DNA of 5,330 nucleotides from Gammaproteobacteria bacterium (GTDB lineage Bacteria > Pseudomonadota > Gammaproteobacteria > Steroidobacterales > Steroidobacteraceae), in NCBI GenBank assembly GCA_030040235.1, contig JASHUC010000055.1, positions 1 through 5,330 on the forward strand, read 5' to 3'. A program made the translations under genes and the position numbers. Positions 1 to 5,019 of the stretch are shown one piece after another (position 1 is the stretch's first letter; every line of letters starts with the position of its first letter). The notes under the pieces are model-generated. The model worked only from the letters and a program-made list of their open reading frames with translations. It did no database searches and had not been told where the DNA came from.

Positions 1-732
1 GCCGACCAGCCATACACCGGCCACGATCAACGTCGAGATGACGAAGGCCGTGGTGGCTGTGTGCCCGGTATGCACCCACGGTCCCCAGAACCAGACCGTT
101 ACTACTGCAAGCATCGCCGCCTCGGCGTGCGCCGCCAAGCGAGGCCAGACGCCGAAGAGGATACCGAGGCCTGCGGCAATGCTGCCGGCCCCGCTCAACT
201 CGATCCAGCCGACGCTGTGGGGTAGCCACGCGAGCCAGGGCGGTAGCTGAATGGGTGTCGCGGGTAGGAGGACCTCAATCCCGATCATCGGCAGGGCGAA
301 CGCGAGAAACCAGCGACCGACACGCGTTGCGCGGCGGGCATTCAATAGCCAACCACCCGCCCGAGGCGCCGCATAGCGTGCGAAGAGGCACCACACACCG
401 GCCGTCATGATGGCGATCTCCCCGACAGAGCCCCACGAGGCGGGATCGCCCGGCCGTTGGAAGACTTGAGGGACCTCGAGCCAGACGAGCCAGATCAGCA
501 CGTACGGCAGGAGGAATCGACACGCTAACGGCAGACTCGCGCGCCAGAGCAACCCCAATCCGGTCAGGATCTCCGCCGCCGCGCAAATGTAGGCCAGTGA
601 CGTACGCCCCGGCAGGTGCGCTGGAACGTCCTGCCACACGAGGGCGAACTCGCCGTTGACAACACCCGTGATACCGAGAGCGATCAGCGCCGCCGCGTAC
701 AAAACACGGCTGAGCTCAATGCGCTTGGCCAT
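1..732 (-). CDS. DoxX-like polytopic membrane protein, C-terminus off the left edge
   Basis: Reading from ATG at 732 down to base 1 gives 244 codons with no stop, so the gene is partial. The start is supported by AGAGGGGG (747-740) seven bases upstream. The protein is very hydrophobic. Likely membrane segments lie near residues 10-25, 46-63, 70-87, 101-118, 140-157, 176-195, 205-220 and 226-243. The first half (short arginine-rich start, VNGEF, then the hydrophobic stretch YICAAAEILTGLGLLW) resembles DoxX/DoxD-type proteins, which are small inner-membrane proteins of mostly unknown function, some linked to quinone-associated or thiol redox chemistry. DoxX domains usually span about four helices. 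Here the pattern seems to occur twice (residues about 8-120 and 138-244), as in a tandem duplication. The gene is divergent from the multicopper oxidase. The family call comes from overall pattern and not from catalytic residues. It could be another small polytopic family. Confidence 0.72.
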   Translation of the reverse strand, partial: MAKRIELSRVLYAAALIALGITGVVNGEFALVWQDVPAHLPGRTSLAYICAAAEILTGLGLLWRASLPLACRFLLPYVLIWLVWLEVPQVFQRPGDPASWGSVGEIAIMTAGVWCLFARYAAPRAGGWLLNARRATRVGRWFLAFALPMIGIEVLLPATPIQLPPWLAWLPHSVGWIELSGAGSIAAGLGILFGVWPRLAAHAEAAMLAVVTVWFWGPWVHTGHTATTAFVISTLIVAGVWLVG

Positions 733-781
733 GCGACAACCCCCTCTGCGACTCTGCCCCGCCGGAGTGCTTGAATATGAA

Positions 782-793
782 GTTCACATGAAC
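782..793. promoter_or_regulatory. Short dyad in the divergent intergenic region
   Basis: GTTCA and TGAAC flank a CA centre, forming a 12-bp dyad between the divergent DoxX-like and oxidase genes. It sits about 50 bp upstream of the DoxX-like start. It could be half of an operator for a dimeric regulator. Arms of five bases are short enough to arise by chance, and no regulator family is assigned. Confidence 0.2.
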
Positions 794-848
794 AAATGCG
801 ATCAGGGATACACGCCGGGCTGCGAGATGCCAACGGGAATTAGCTGCC

Positions 849-854
849 CATAAT
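849..854 (+). promoter_or_regulatory. Candidate -10 box for the leader ORF and oxidase
   Basis: CATAAT matches the sigma-70 -10 consensus TATAAT at five of six positions and lies in one of the few AT-rich patches of this GC-rich intergenic region. No good -35 hexamer is visible 16-18 bases upstream (GATGCC-like sequence). If real, the promoter is activator dependent or uses another sigma factor. A transcript from here would have a leader of about 60 bases before the small ORF at 923 and about 100 before the oxidase. Confidence 0.3.
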
Positions 855-882
855 ATTCGGGAATCGAAGTAGAGTATTGCAA

Positions 883-901
883 AGCGGTGCCGGAAACCGC
901 T
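883..901 (+). other. Possible hairpin in the oxidase 5' leader
   Basis: AGCGGT (883-888) and ACCGCT (896-901) form a perfect 6-bp stem with a 7-base loop. It lies between the candidate -10 box and the ribosome binding site of the leader ORF at 923. It ends nine bases before that AGGAG site, close enough to influence ribosome access. Six pairs is modest, so this is a weak call. Confidence 0.25.
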
Positions 902-922
902 CGATCCACAGGAGCATCTTCT

Positions 923-967
923 ATGTCCGCAGCGCTCATTTTCGCGGCCGGGATACAGGCCGAATGA
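923..967 (+). CDS. 14-residue leader ORF overlapping the oxidase start
   Basis: ATG at 923 opens a frame coding for MSAALIFAAGIQAE and ends at TGA 965-967. It has the best Shine-Dalgarno site in this region, AGGAG at 910-914, with eight bases to the ATG. The TGA overlaps the ATG of the multicopper oxidase as ATGA (964-967). This is the classic arrangement for translational coupling. The oxidase ATG itself has only a poor upstream purine run (GGGA, 950-953). I infer that ribosomes load at 923 and re-initiate at 964. No known leader-peptide family is recognised, and the peptide contains no Cys, His or Met cluster that would suggest copper sensing. The alternative is that the ORF is fortuitous and the oxidase starts from the weak site or from an upstream codon. 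Confidence 0.45.
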   Translation: MSAALIFAAGIQAE

Positions 968-2424
968 ACCGCAAGGATTTCGTACGGCTAGGATGGGCCA
1001 CCGTGATCGCGACGGGGGCAGGTGAGCTTCGGCCTGCGTCCGCGCTGGCGCCAACGCCTCGGCAGGTTCCGGCGACCTCGGAACCGAAGGCCACCGCGAG
1101 CACGGCGAATTTCGTGCTACAAATCGCACCGATGCTCGTCGAGCTCTCTCCTCAGGTCGTGATCAGCACCATCGGCTACAGCAACAAGATCCCCGGCCCC
1201 TTGCTGCGGGTGCGAGAGGGCCAACGCGTGGCCGTAGAAGTTGCGAACGACACGGATGTTCCGGAATACGTGCATTGGCACGGTTTGTTCGTTCCGTCGC
1301 ACGTTGATGGAACGGCGGAAGAAGGCACGCCTCCGGTACCGCCGCACGGGCGCCGGCGCTATCAATTCGTGGCCAAGCCGGGAGGCTCGCGATGGTACCA
1401 CTCGCACACCGAGGCCATGCTGGATCTGCATCGCGGCGCCTACACCGGCCAGTTTGGTTTTCTCATGATCGATTCGGCGAATGACCCTGGGCTCTACGAC
1501 CAAGAGGTCTTTCTCGCGCTGCGTGAGTGGGAGCCGTATCTGACCACGATGGATCAGGACGAAATGGCGCCGGATCCCAACGACCCGATGCCCGAAAAAC
1601 CCGCCACTCCCGACCCGCGTCCCGACGGGCTCGAAGTCGGCGCTCCTCTTTACTCGATTAACGACAAGATGCTGGGCGCGGGGGATCCGCTCCGCGTGCG
1701 GCCAGGCGAGCGCATCCTGATGCACCTGCTCAACGCCAGCGCCTCGCAAATTCATCGCGTGGGGTTATTCGGTCACCATTTTCACGTGATCGCTCTCGAT
1801 GGCAATCCCGTGCCCACACCTCAGTCCGTCGATGTGATTGAGATCGCCCCCGGTGAGCGCGTGGATGCGATTGTGGAGATGAATCTGCCGGGCGTTTGGA
1901 TTTTGGGTGAGCTGCGCGATGCCGCACGACAATCCGGCATGGGCATCGTGGTGGAGTACGCCAACCAGGCACAGCCGCGCGCCCAATGGATCCCGCCTGC
2001 GAAGGCGCGCTGGGACTACACCACCTTTGGCAAACCGACTCCGCGTCCGAAGCCAGACGAGACCATCGACATGGTCTTCGAAAAGGTCCCGGGCGGGCCT
2101 CATGGAATCAATCACTGGCTCGTCAACGGCAAGGAATATCCGCACGAACGCGAATTCGTATTCCGGCAGGGAGGCCGCTATCGGCTGGTGTTTCACAATC
2201 GCAGCGACGATTCTCACCCCTTGCATATGCACCGGCACCTATTCGAGCTTATCGAGCTCAACGGCAAACCCACTGCCGGCATCATGAAGGATACGGTGAT
2301 CGTTCCCGCATTCGGACGCGCCACCGTGGATGTCGTCGCCGACCAGCCAGGCCTCACGCTGTTCCACTGCCACATCCAGCAGCACATGGACTTTGGTTTC
2401 AAGGCACTGTTTCGCTACGCCTGA
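964..2424 (+). CDS. Exported three-domain multicopper oxidase (laccase/CueO-like)
   Basis: The 486-residue product is expected to couple one-electron oxidation of a substrate (phenols, metal ions or similar) to reduction of O2 to water outside the cytoplasm. All four copper motifs are present: HWHG (H104, H106), HSH (H146, H148), HPLHMH (H418, H421, H423) and HCHIQQH (H468, C469, H470, H474). By family assignment these give type-1 ligands H418/C469/H474, type-2 ligands H104/H421 and six type-3 histidines. The residue ten after the Cys is Phe (F479), as in high-potential fungal laccases, where CueO has Met. The N-terminus (MNRKDFVRLG, then a weakly hydrophobic stretch ending ASALA) looks like a Tat signal with RK in place of RR. 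I chose ATG 964 because it starts this signal. The frame stays open to a TTG at 877, but the added residues do not resemble a signal. A 26-residue Asp/Pro/Met-rich linker (about 196-221) separates domains 1 and 2. The substrate cannot be told from sequence. Confidence 0.93.
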   Translation: MNRKDFVRLGWATVIATGAGELRPASALAPTPRQVPATSEPKATASTANFVLQIAPMLVELSPQVVISTIGYSNKIPGPLLRVREGQRVAVEVANDTDVPEYVHWHGLFVPSHVDGTAEEGTPPVPPHGRRRYQFVAKPGGSRWYHSHTEAMLDLHRGAYTGQFGFLMIDSANDPGLYDQEVFLALREWEPYLTTMDQDEMAPDPNDPMPEKPATPDPRPDGLEVGAPLYSINDKMLGAGDPLRVRPGERILMHLLNASASQIHRVGLFGHHFHVIALDGNPVPTPQSVDVIEIAPGERVDAIVEMNLPGVWILGELRDAARQSGMGIVVEYANQAQPRAQWIPPAKARWDYTTFGKPTPRPKPDETIDMVFEKVPGGPHGINHWLVNGKEYPHEREFVFRQGGRYRLVFHNRSDDSHPLHMHRHLFELIELNGKPTAGIMKDTVIVPAFGRATVDVVADQPGLTLFHCHIQQHMDFGFKALFRYA

Positions 2425-2426
2425 GC

Positions 2427-2453
2427 GCCGCGTCGCTCGCGGCAAGGCGCTTT
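2427..2453 (+). terminator. Probable terminator hairpin after the oxidase gene
   Basis: Two bases after the oxidase stop, GCCGCG (2427-2432) pairs perfectly with CGCGGC (2438-2443) around a 5-base loop. An alternative longer pairing uses GCGCC (2425-2429) with GGCGC (2446-2450). Only TTT follows (2451-2453), so the U-tract is poor. Placement directly after the stop favours a terminator or an RNA-stabilising 3' hairpin. Confidence 0.4.
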
Positions 2454-2510
2454 GGTCCGCGAATGTCCGCTGTCCGGTCAAGGCCCTTCGAAGTAATCCC
2501 CATTGCAACT

Positions 2511-2539
2511 TGTTCACGCATCCGACACAGAAACGACAC
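2511..2539 (+). promoter_or_regulatory. Pho-box-like direct repeats upstream of the phosphatase
   Basis: Three 7-mers, TGTTCAC (2511), CCGACAC (2522) and ACGACAC (2533), recur with an exact 11-bp period and 4-bp spacers, the second being AGAA. The last two share CGACAC. This matches the architecture of a PhoB box (two CTGTCAT-type 7-mers with a 4-bp, often A-rich spacer) and keeps its G.CA core, though not the full consensus. The site lies 58 bases before the start of a secreted phosphatase, where phosphate-starvation control would make sense. No strong -10 box is visible downstream. The base matches are partial, so this is inference from spacing and context. Confidence 0.3.
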
Positions 2540-2597
2540 ATTGAAGCGATGAAGTGTCTCCGTTTGCCAACCTGAAGTGCAAATTGGGGGGACACGC

Positions 2598-3995
2598 ATG
2601 AAAACGATCGGCGGAAGGTTCCGAGCGGCAATGCTTCTGGGAGCAGCCGCCTCGCTGCTGGTATTTACGGCTGGGACAGAGGCACAGAATCAAGGCTCAC
2701 AGGGTCCAAACGACAACTCGTGGGGCAATCCGCCGGCGACCGACAATCCGTGGCCGTACAACACTCCGCAGCGCTCGTCGCCCGTGCTGGCGGTGGTTGG
2801 TGACGTCTCCTGCCAGCCAGGCGAGGAGGCAAGTGGTGAGTCTTCGCACGAAGTCTGCACCGACGCCAAGGCCCCCTACGTCAACACCTCTCTGTACCAA
2901 TCCCAGGAGGCGACTGCGAATCAGATTGAGGCTATGAAACCCGACGCGGTCGCGCTCCTCGGGGATCTGCAATACCAGGTCGGCCGATATTCGGACTTTG
3001 AGAACTCGTACGACCTGACCTATGGCGCCTTCAAAATGATCACCCGGCCGGCGCCCGGCAACCACGAGTTTTACGACGAGCATGGCGAGACCGGCGTTGC
3101 CGGCTACGGCTACTTCTCCTACTTCAACGGCGTCCAGATCGATACCAATGCTGATGCCAATCAAGGTAAGCCTGTGACGACCACGATCTCGGACCCGTGC
3201 CCGTCGAATCCGGCGTGCGGTCCGGGCGCAACTCCATCCGCTGACCTCTCTCCCCAACCCATTCCGCGGGCGGATGGACAGGCAGGGCACTTCGAGTTGG
3301 GAGCGAACGGAGGTCAGAACGGAACCGGAGTCGGAGATGGCTGGTACTCATACAATCTCGGCTCCTGGCACCTTATCTCACTCAACATAGAGTGCTCGAC
3401 ACAGCCGGGCGGCTGTTCGAACACGGGCGCCTGGTTTGGGGCCGAACTCGCATGGCTCAAGAACGATCTCGACGAGAACCACTCGGCCTGCACACTCGCC
3501 TACTGGCATCAGCCCACGTTTAGCCCCGCCAACGGCATCACCCCGGAGGGCACTGCCGCTCAGGCTTTTTGGCAACTGCTCTACGAACACAACGCCGACT
3601 TGGTCCTGAACGGACACGACCATCTCTATGCCCACTACCGCCCCCTTGATCCTTCCGGGCACTCCGATCCGGAGCACGGCCTAACGGAATTCGTCGTGGG
3701 TACCGGCGGCGAGACACTCGATTCGGTCGTCACAACCCCCGTGACGAGCGGCTCGGGCGAAACAAACCTGGAGGATCCCAGCGGCAACACGAACTTCAAC
3801 GCGGAGAATCTCGTGGCGGCAACTGGGGATTACTGGGGCGTAATGGCCCTGACGCTCAATCAGAACGGCTACGCGTGGAATTTCGTATCGGCAATGGAAG
3901 GTCCTGCGAACAATGGCCAATGGCCGGTGGCAGCCCCGAATGGGTCTTACACCGACAAGGGCGTCGGCAGCTGCCACGGACCAGTCTACAGGTGA
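2598..3995 (+). CDS. Secreted metallophosphoesterase (purple acid phosphatase-type motifs)
   Basis: The 465-residue protein is predicted to hydrolyse phosphoesters outside the cytoplasm using a two-metal centre. The calcineurin-like motifs appear in order: GDVSC (68-72), GDLQY (122-126), GNHE (154-157), YWHQ (302-305, the xxH motif) and GHDH (339-342, followed by LY). GDxxY and GHxHxY are the purple-acid-phosphatase forms. Residues 1-29 form a Sec signal: basic start, hydrophobic LLGAAASLLVF, and a likely cut after TEA. Eight cysteines (72, 87, 201, 207, 266, 273, 298, 459) fit disulfides in an exported protein. Residues about 179-247, between the YFNG and WYSYNLGSW segments, form a Gly/Asn/Pro-rich stretch that looks like an insertion. 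ATG 2598 was chosen because it opens the signal peptide and follows GGGGGGA (2586-2592) by five bases. GTG 2577 upstream in frame has no comparable site. Substrate (phosphomonoester, diester or nucleotide) is unresolved. Confidence 0.9.
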   Translation: MKTIGGRFRAAMLLGAAASLLVFTAGTEAQNQGSQGPNDNSWGNPPATDNPWPYNTPQRSSPVLAVVGDVSCQPGEEASGESSHEVCTDAKAPYVNTSLYQSQEATANQIEAMKPDAVALLGDLQYQVGRYSDFENSYDLTYGAFKMITRPAPGNHEFYDEHGETGVAGYGYFSYFNGVQIDTNADANQGKPVTTTISDPCPSNPACGPGATPSADLSPQPIPRADGQAGHFELGANGGQNGTGVGDGWYSYNLGSWHLISLNIECSTQPGGCSNTGAWFGAELAWLKNDLDENHSACTLAYWHQPTFSPANGITPEGTAAQAFWQLLYEHNADLVLNGHDHLYAHYRPLDPSGHSDPEHGLTEFVVGTGGETLDSVVTTPVTSGSGETNLEDPSGNTNFNAENLVAATGDYWGVMALTLNQNGYAWNFVSAMEGPANNGQWPVAAPNGSYTDKGVGSCHGPVYR

Positions 3996-4045
3996 TGATC
4001 CGATCGCCCTCAATCACGCCTTGGCGTTTCTTTTCGGTATGCCTT

Positions 4046-4073
4046 CCCCCTCCGCGAGAAATCGCGCAGGGGG
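4046..4073 (+). terminator. Hairpin downstream of the phosphatase gene
   Basis: CCCCCT (4046-4051) pairs with AGGGGG (4068-4073). After a single C-C mismatch, CGCG (4053-4056) pairs with CGCG (4063-4066) around a 6-base AGAAAT loop. This gives ten pairs in about 28 bases, a stable structure. It lies 50 bases after the phosphatase stop. The following ATCTTCTCTTG is pyrimidine-rich but not a real U-tract. It could be a terminator or a member of a dispersed palindromic repeat family. Confidence 0.45.
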
Positions 4074-4230
4074 ATCTTCTCTTGCAGGAGCGCCTCCCCG
4101 TGCGCGCCGGGAATCCACGACTGCAGTCGCTCGGCCGTTGAGATGTCATCAGTACCTGCGCTGCAGCGTCGCTGAAGCCGAGGTTGCCGCGGCACTGGCT
4201 GCCGGCCACTCCCCGTCGCCTTGGACATCT

Positions 4231-4258
4231 TGATGCTTATATAGTAGCATCACGATGC
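4231..4258. promoter_or_regulatory. Candidate vapBC operator/promoter with three half-sites
   Basis: TGATGCT (4231-4237) and AGCATCA (4246-4252) are perfect inverted 7-mers separated by 8 bases. GCATC (4247-4251) is also inverted against GATGC (4254-4258) across AC, so three GATGC half-sites alternate in orientation. The AT-rich spacer carries TATAGT (4240-4245), a good -10 match. TTGGAC (4221-4226) resembles a -35 but sits only 13 bases away. Ribbon-helix-helix antitoxins typically bind such dyads over their own promoter. Binding here would block the -10 element, fitting autorepression by VapB or VapBC. Confidence 0.6.
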
Positions 4259-4259
4259 A

Positions 4260-4508
4260 ATGCGCACGACCCTCACCCTCGACGAAGATATCGCCGCGCG
4301 GCTGCAGGCGGAGTCTCGCAGGACCGGCCGGCCGTTCAAGACCGTGGTGAACGAGTACCTGCGTGCCGGGCTGGCACAGCGTCGAGCTGCAAAAAACGCA
4401 GGCCCGTTTCGCGTGCACCCCCTCGATCTCGGCGGCCCTTTGCCGGGCCGTTCCTACGGCAACATCGCGGCACTGCTAGAAGAAGTGGACGGCCCTACGC
4501 ACCGATGA
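4260..4508 (+). CDS. vapB: VapB-type ribbon-helix-helix antitoxin
   Basis: This is an 82-residue antitoxin expected to neutralise the PIN toxin encoded just downstream and to repress its own promoter. The N-terminus has ribbon-helix-helix layout: strand RTTLTLD (2-8), helix 1 (about 9-22), turn TGRPF, and helix 2 (about 26-40, KTVVNEYLRAGLAQ). The C-terminal half (about 48-78, with FRVHPLDL and GNIAALLEEVDG) is the likely toxin-binding tail. ATG 4260 is chosen because it begins the DNA-binding strand directly. No Shine-Dalgarno sequence precedes it, and the candidate -10 box at 4240 would put the 5' end within roughly ten bases of the ATG, so the message may be nearly leaderless. The stop overlaps the toxin start as ATGA, implying coupled translation. 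Confidence 0.88.
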   Translation: MRTTLTLDEDIAARLQAESRRTGRPFKTVVNEYLRAGLAQRRAAKNAGPFRVHPLDLGGPLPGRSYGNIAALLEEVDGPTHR

Positions 4509-4939
4509 AGCTCATCGACGCGAATATCCTACTGTACGCTTACGATCGCAGCGCTTCGCAGCACCACGAGCCCTGCCGCAGATGGCTCGAAGCGGCGTTG
4601 AACGGCGGGGAACTCGTCGGGCTTCCCTGGCAGACGCTGCTGGCCTTCATCCGCCTATCGACTCATGCCCGGGTAGTCCGTCAGCCCGCCTCCGCGGAGC
4701 AGGCTTGCGCAATCGTGGCCGAATGGCTCGAGCATCCGAACGTTGTCGTGCCGGAGCCTCTCGAGCGTTTCTGGAAGATTCTCCACGGCCAACTCGTCGA
4801 CGCCCAGGTGGTAGGTCCGCTGGTGACCGATGCGGCCCTGGCGGCCCTGGCGCTCGAGCAGGGGGCGGTCTTGTGCTCCACCGACAAGGACTTTCGTCGG
4901 TTCCAGGGCCTGCGCATCGAGAATCCGCTGCAGGCCTGA
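4505..4939 (+). CDS. vapC: VapC-type PIN-domain ribonuclease toxin
   Basis: This 144-residue protein is a full-length PIN domain, normally a Mg2+-dependent endoribonuclease that cuts tRNA or other RNA and arrests growth when freed from its antitoxin. Visible acidic residues are D5 (MKLIDANILLY), D109 (LVTDAALAALA) and D127/D129 (CSTDKDF). The fourth acidic position, usually a Glu after the second strand, falls in GLPWQTLLAFIRLS and appears non-acidic (L45 by my alignment). This may be normal for the subfamily with an LLAF.R segment. ATG 4505 overlaps the vapB stop by four bases and begins at the canonical first strand. The reading frame is open further upstream through vapB, but that part has no PIN features. 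The C-terminus RIENPLQ is typical of the family. Confidence 0.9.
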   Translation: MKLIDANILLYAYDRSASQHHEPCRRWLEAALNGGELVGLPWQTLLAFIRLSTHARVVRQPASAEQACAIVAEWLEHPNVVVPEPLERFWKILHGQLVDAQVVGPLVTDAALAALALEQGAVLCSTDKDFRRFQGLRIENPLQA

Positions 4940-4985
4940 TGGCTTCTTCCCAAATCGCCCGCCGGCGGAGCGGCCGCGAGGCCAA

Positions 4986-5007
4986 GCGCGCGGCGCGCGC
5001 CGCGCGC
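4986..5007. repeat. Perfect 22-bp GC palindrome between convergent genes
   Basis: Bases 4986-5007 consist only of G and C and read identically on both strands, with no mismatch and no spacer. The palindrome lies in the 80-bp gap between the convergent vapC and the second PIN gene. A second, outer inverted pair, GCGGCCG (4970-4976) and CGGCCGC (5012-5018), encloses it. In RNA from either strand it could fold into a strong hairpin, which fits a bidirectional terminator, although U-tracts are absent. Alternating GC sequence also inflates palindromes by chance. Confidence 0.6.
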
Positions 5008-5019
5008 ACGACGGCCGCA

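Larger units (their letters stand above)
3996..4259. other. Noncoding gap between the phosphatase gene and vapBC
   Basis: These 264 bases hold a GC-rich hairpin (4046-4073) and the vapBC control region (about 4221-4259). Reading frames cross the gap on both strands, but their products are Arg/Ser-rich, lack recognisable motifs and lack ribosome binding sites, so I treat them as spurious. The part between 4085 and 4220 shows only a weak CCCG/CGGG dyad near 4099-4113 and no clear function. Confidence 0.6.

Noticed and set aside
275..637. 120-codon minus-strand frame
   Set aside because: It lies in another frame inside the DoxX-like gene. Its product is Arg/Ser-rich without membrane segments, whereas the partial frame from 732 reads as a coherent membrane protein.
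877..963. Upstream extension of the oxidase to TTG at 877
   Set aside because: The extra 29 residues do not resemble a signal peptide and would bury the Tat-like MNRKDF motif. ATG 964 fits the family better.
1117..1755. 212-codon minus-strand frame opposite the oxidase
   Set aside because: The plus strand carries a complete multicopper oxidase with all copper motifs. The antisense product has no recognisable domain and is typical of antisense frames in GC-rich DNA.
2577..2597. Upstream GTG start for the phosphatase
   Set aside because: ATG 2598 begins a good Sec signal and has a GGGGGGA site. The GTG has no comparable site and would place that G-run inside the gene.
964..3995. A single oxidase-phosphatase operon
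   Set aside because: The 173-bp gap contains a terminator-like hairpin and its own candidate control repeats, so co-transcription is not supported by the sequence.
4010..4228. 72-codon minus-strand frame in the gap before vapB
   Set aside because: It has no ribosome binding site and no recognisable motif, and it crosses the hairpin at 4046-4073. Low-complexity basic composition suggests a chance frame.
4184..4504. N-terminal extension of the vapC frame up to 4184
   Set aside because: It overlaps the whole of vapB and has no PIN features. The PIN domain begins exactly at ATG 4505.
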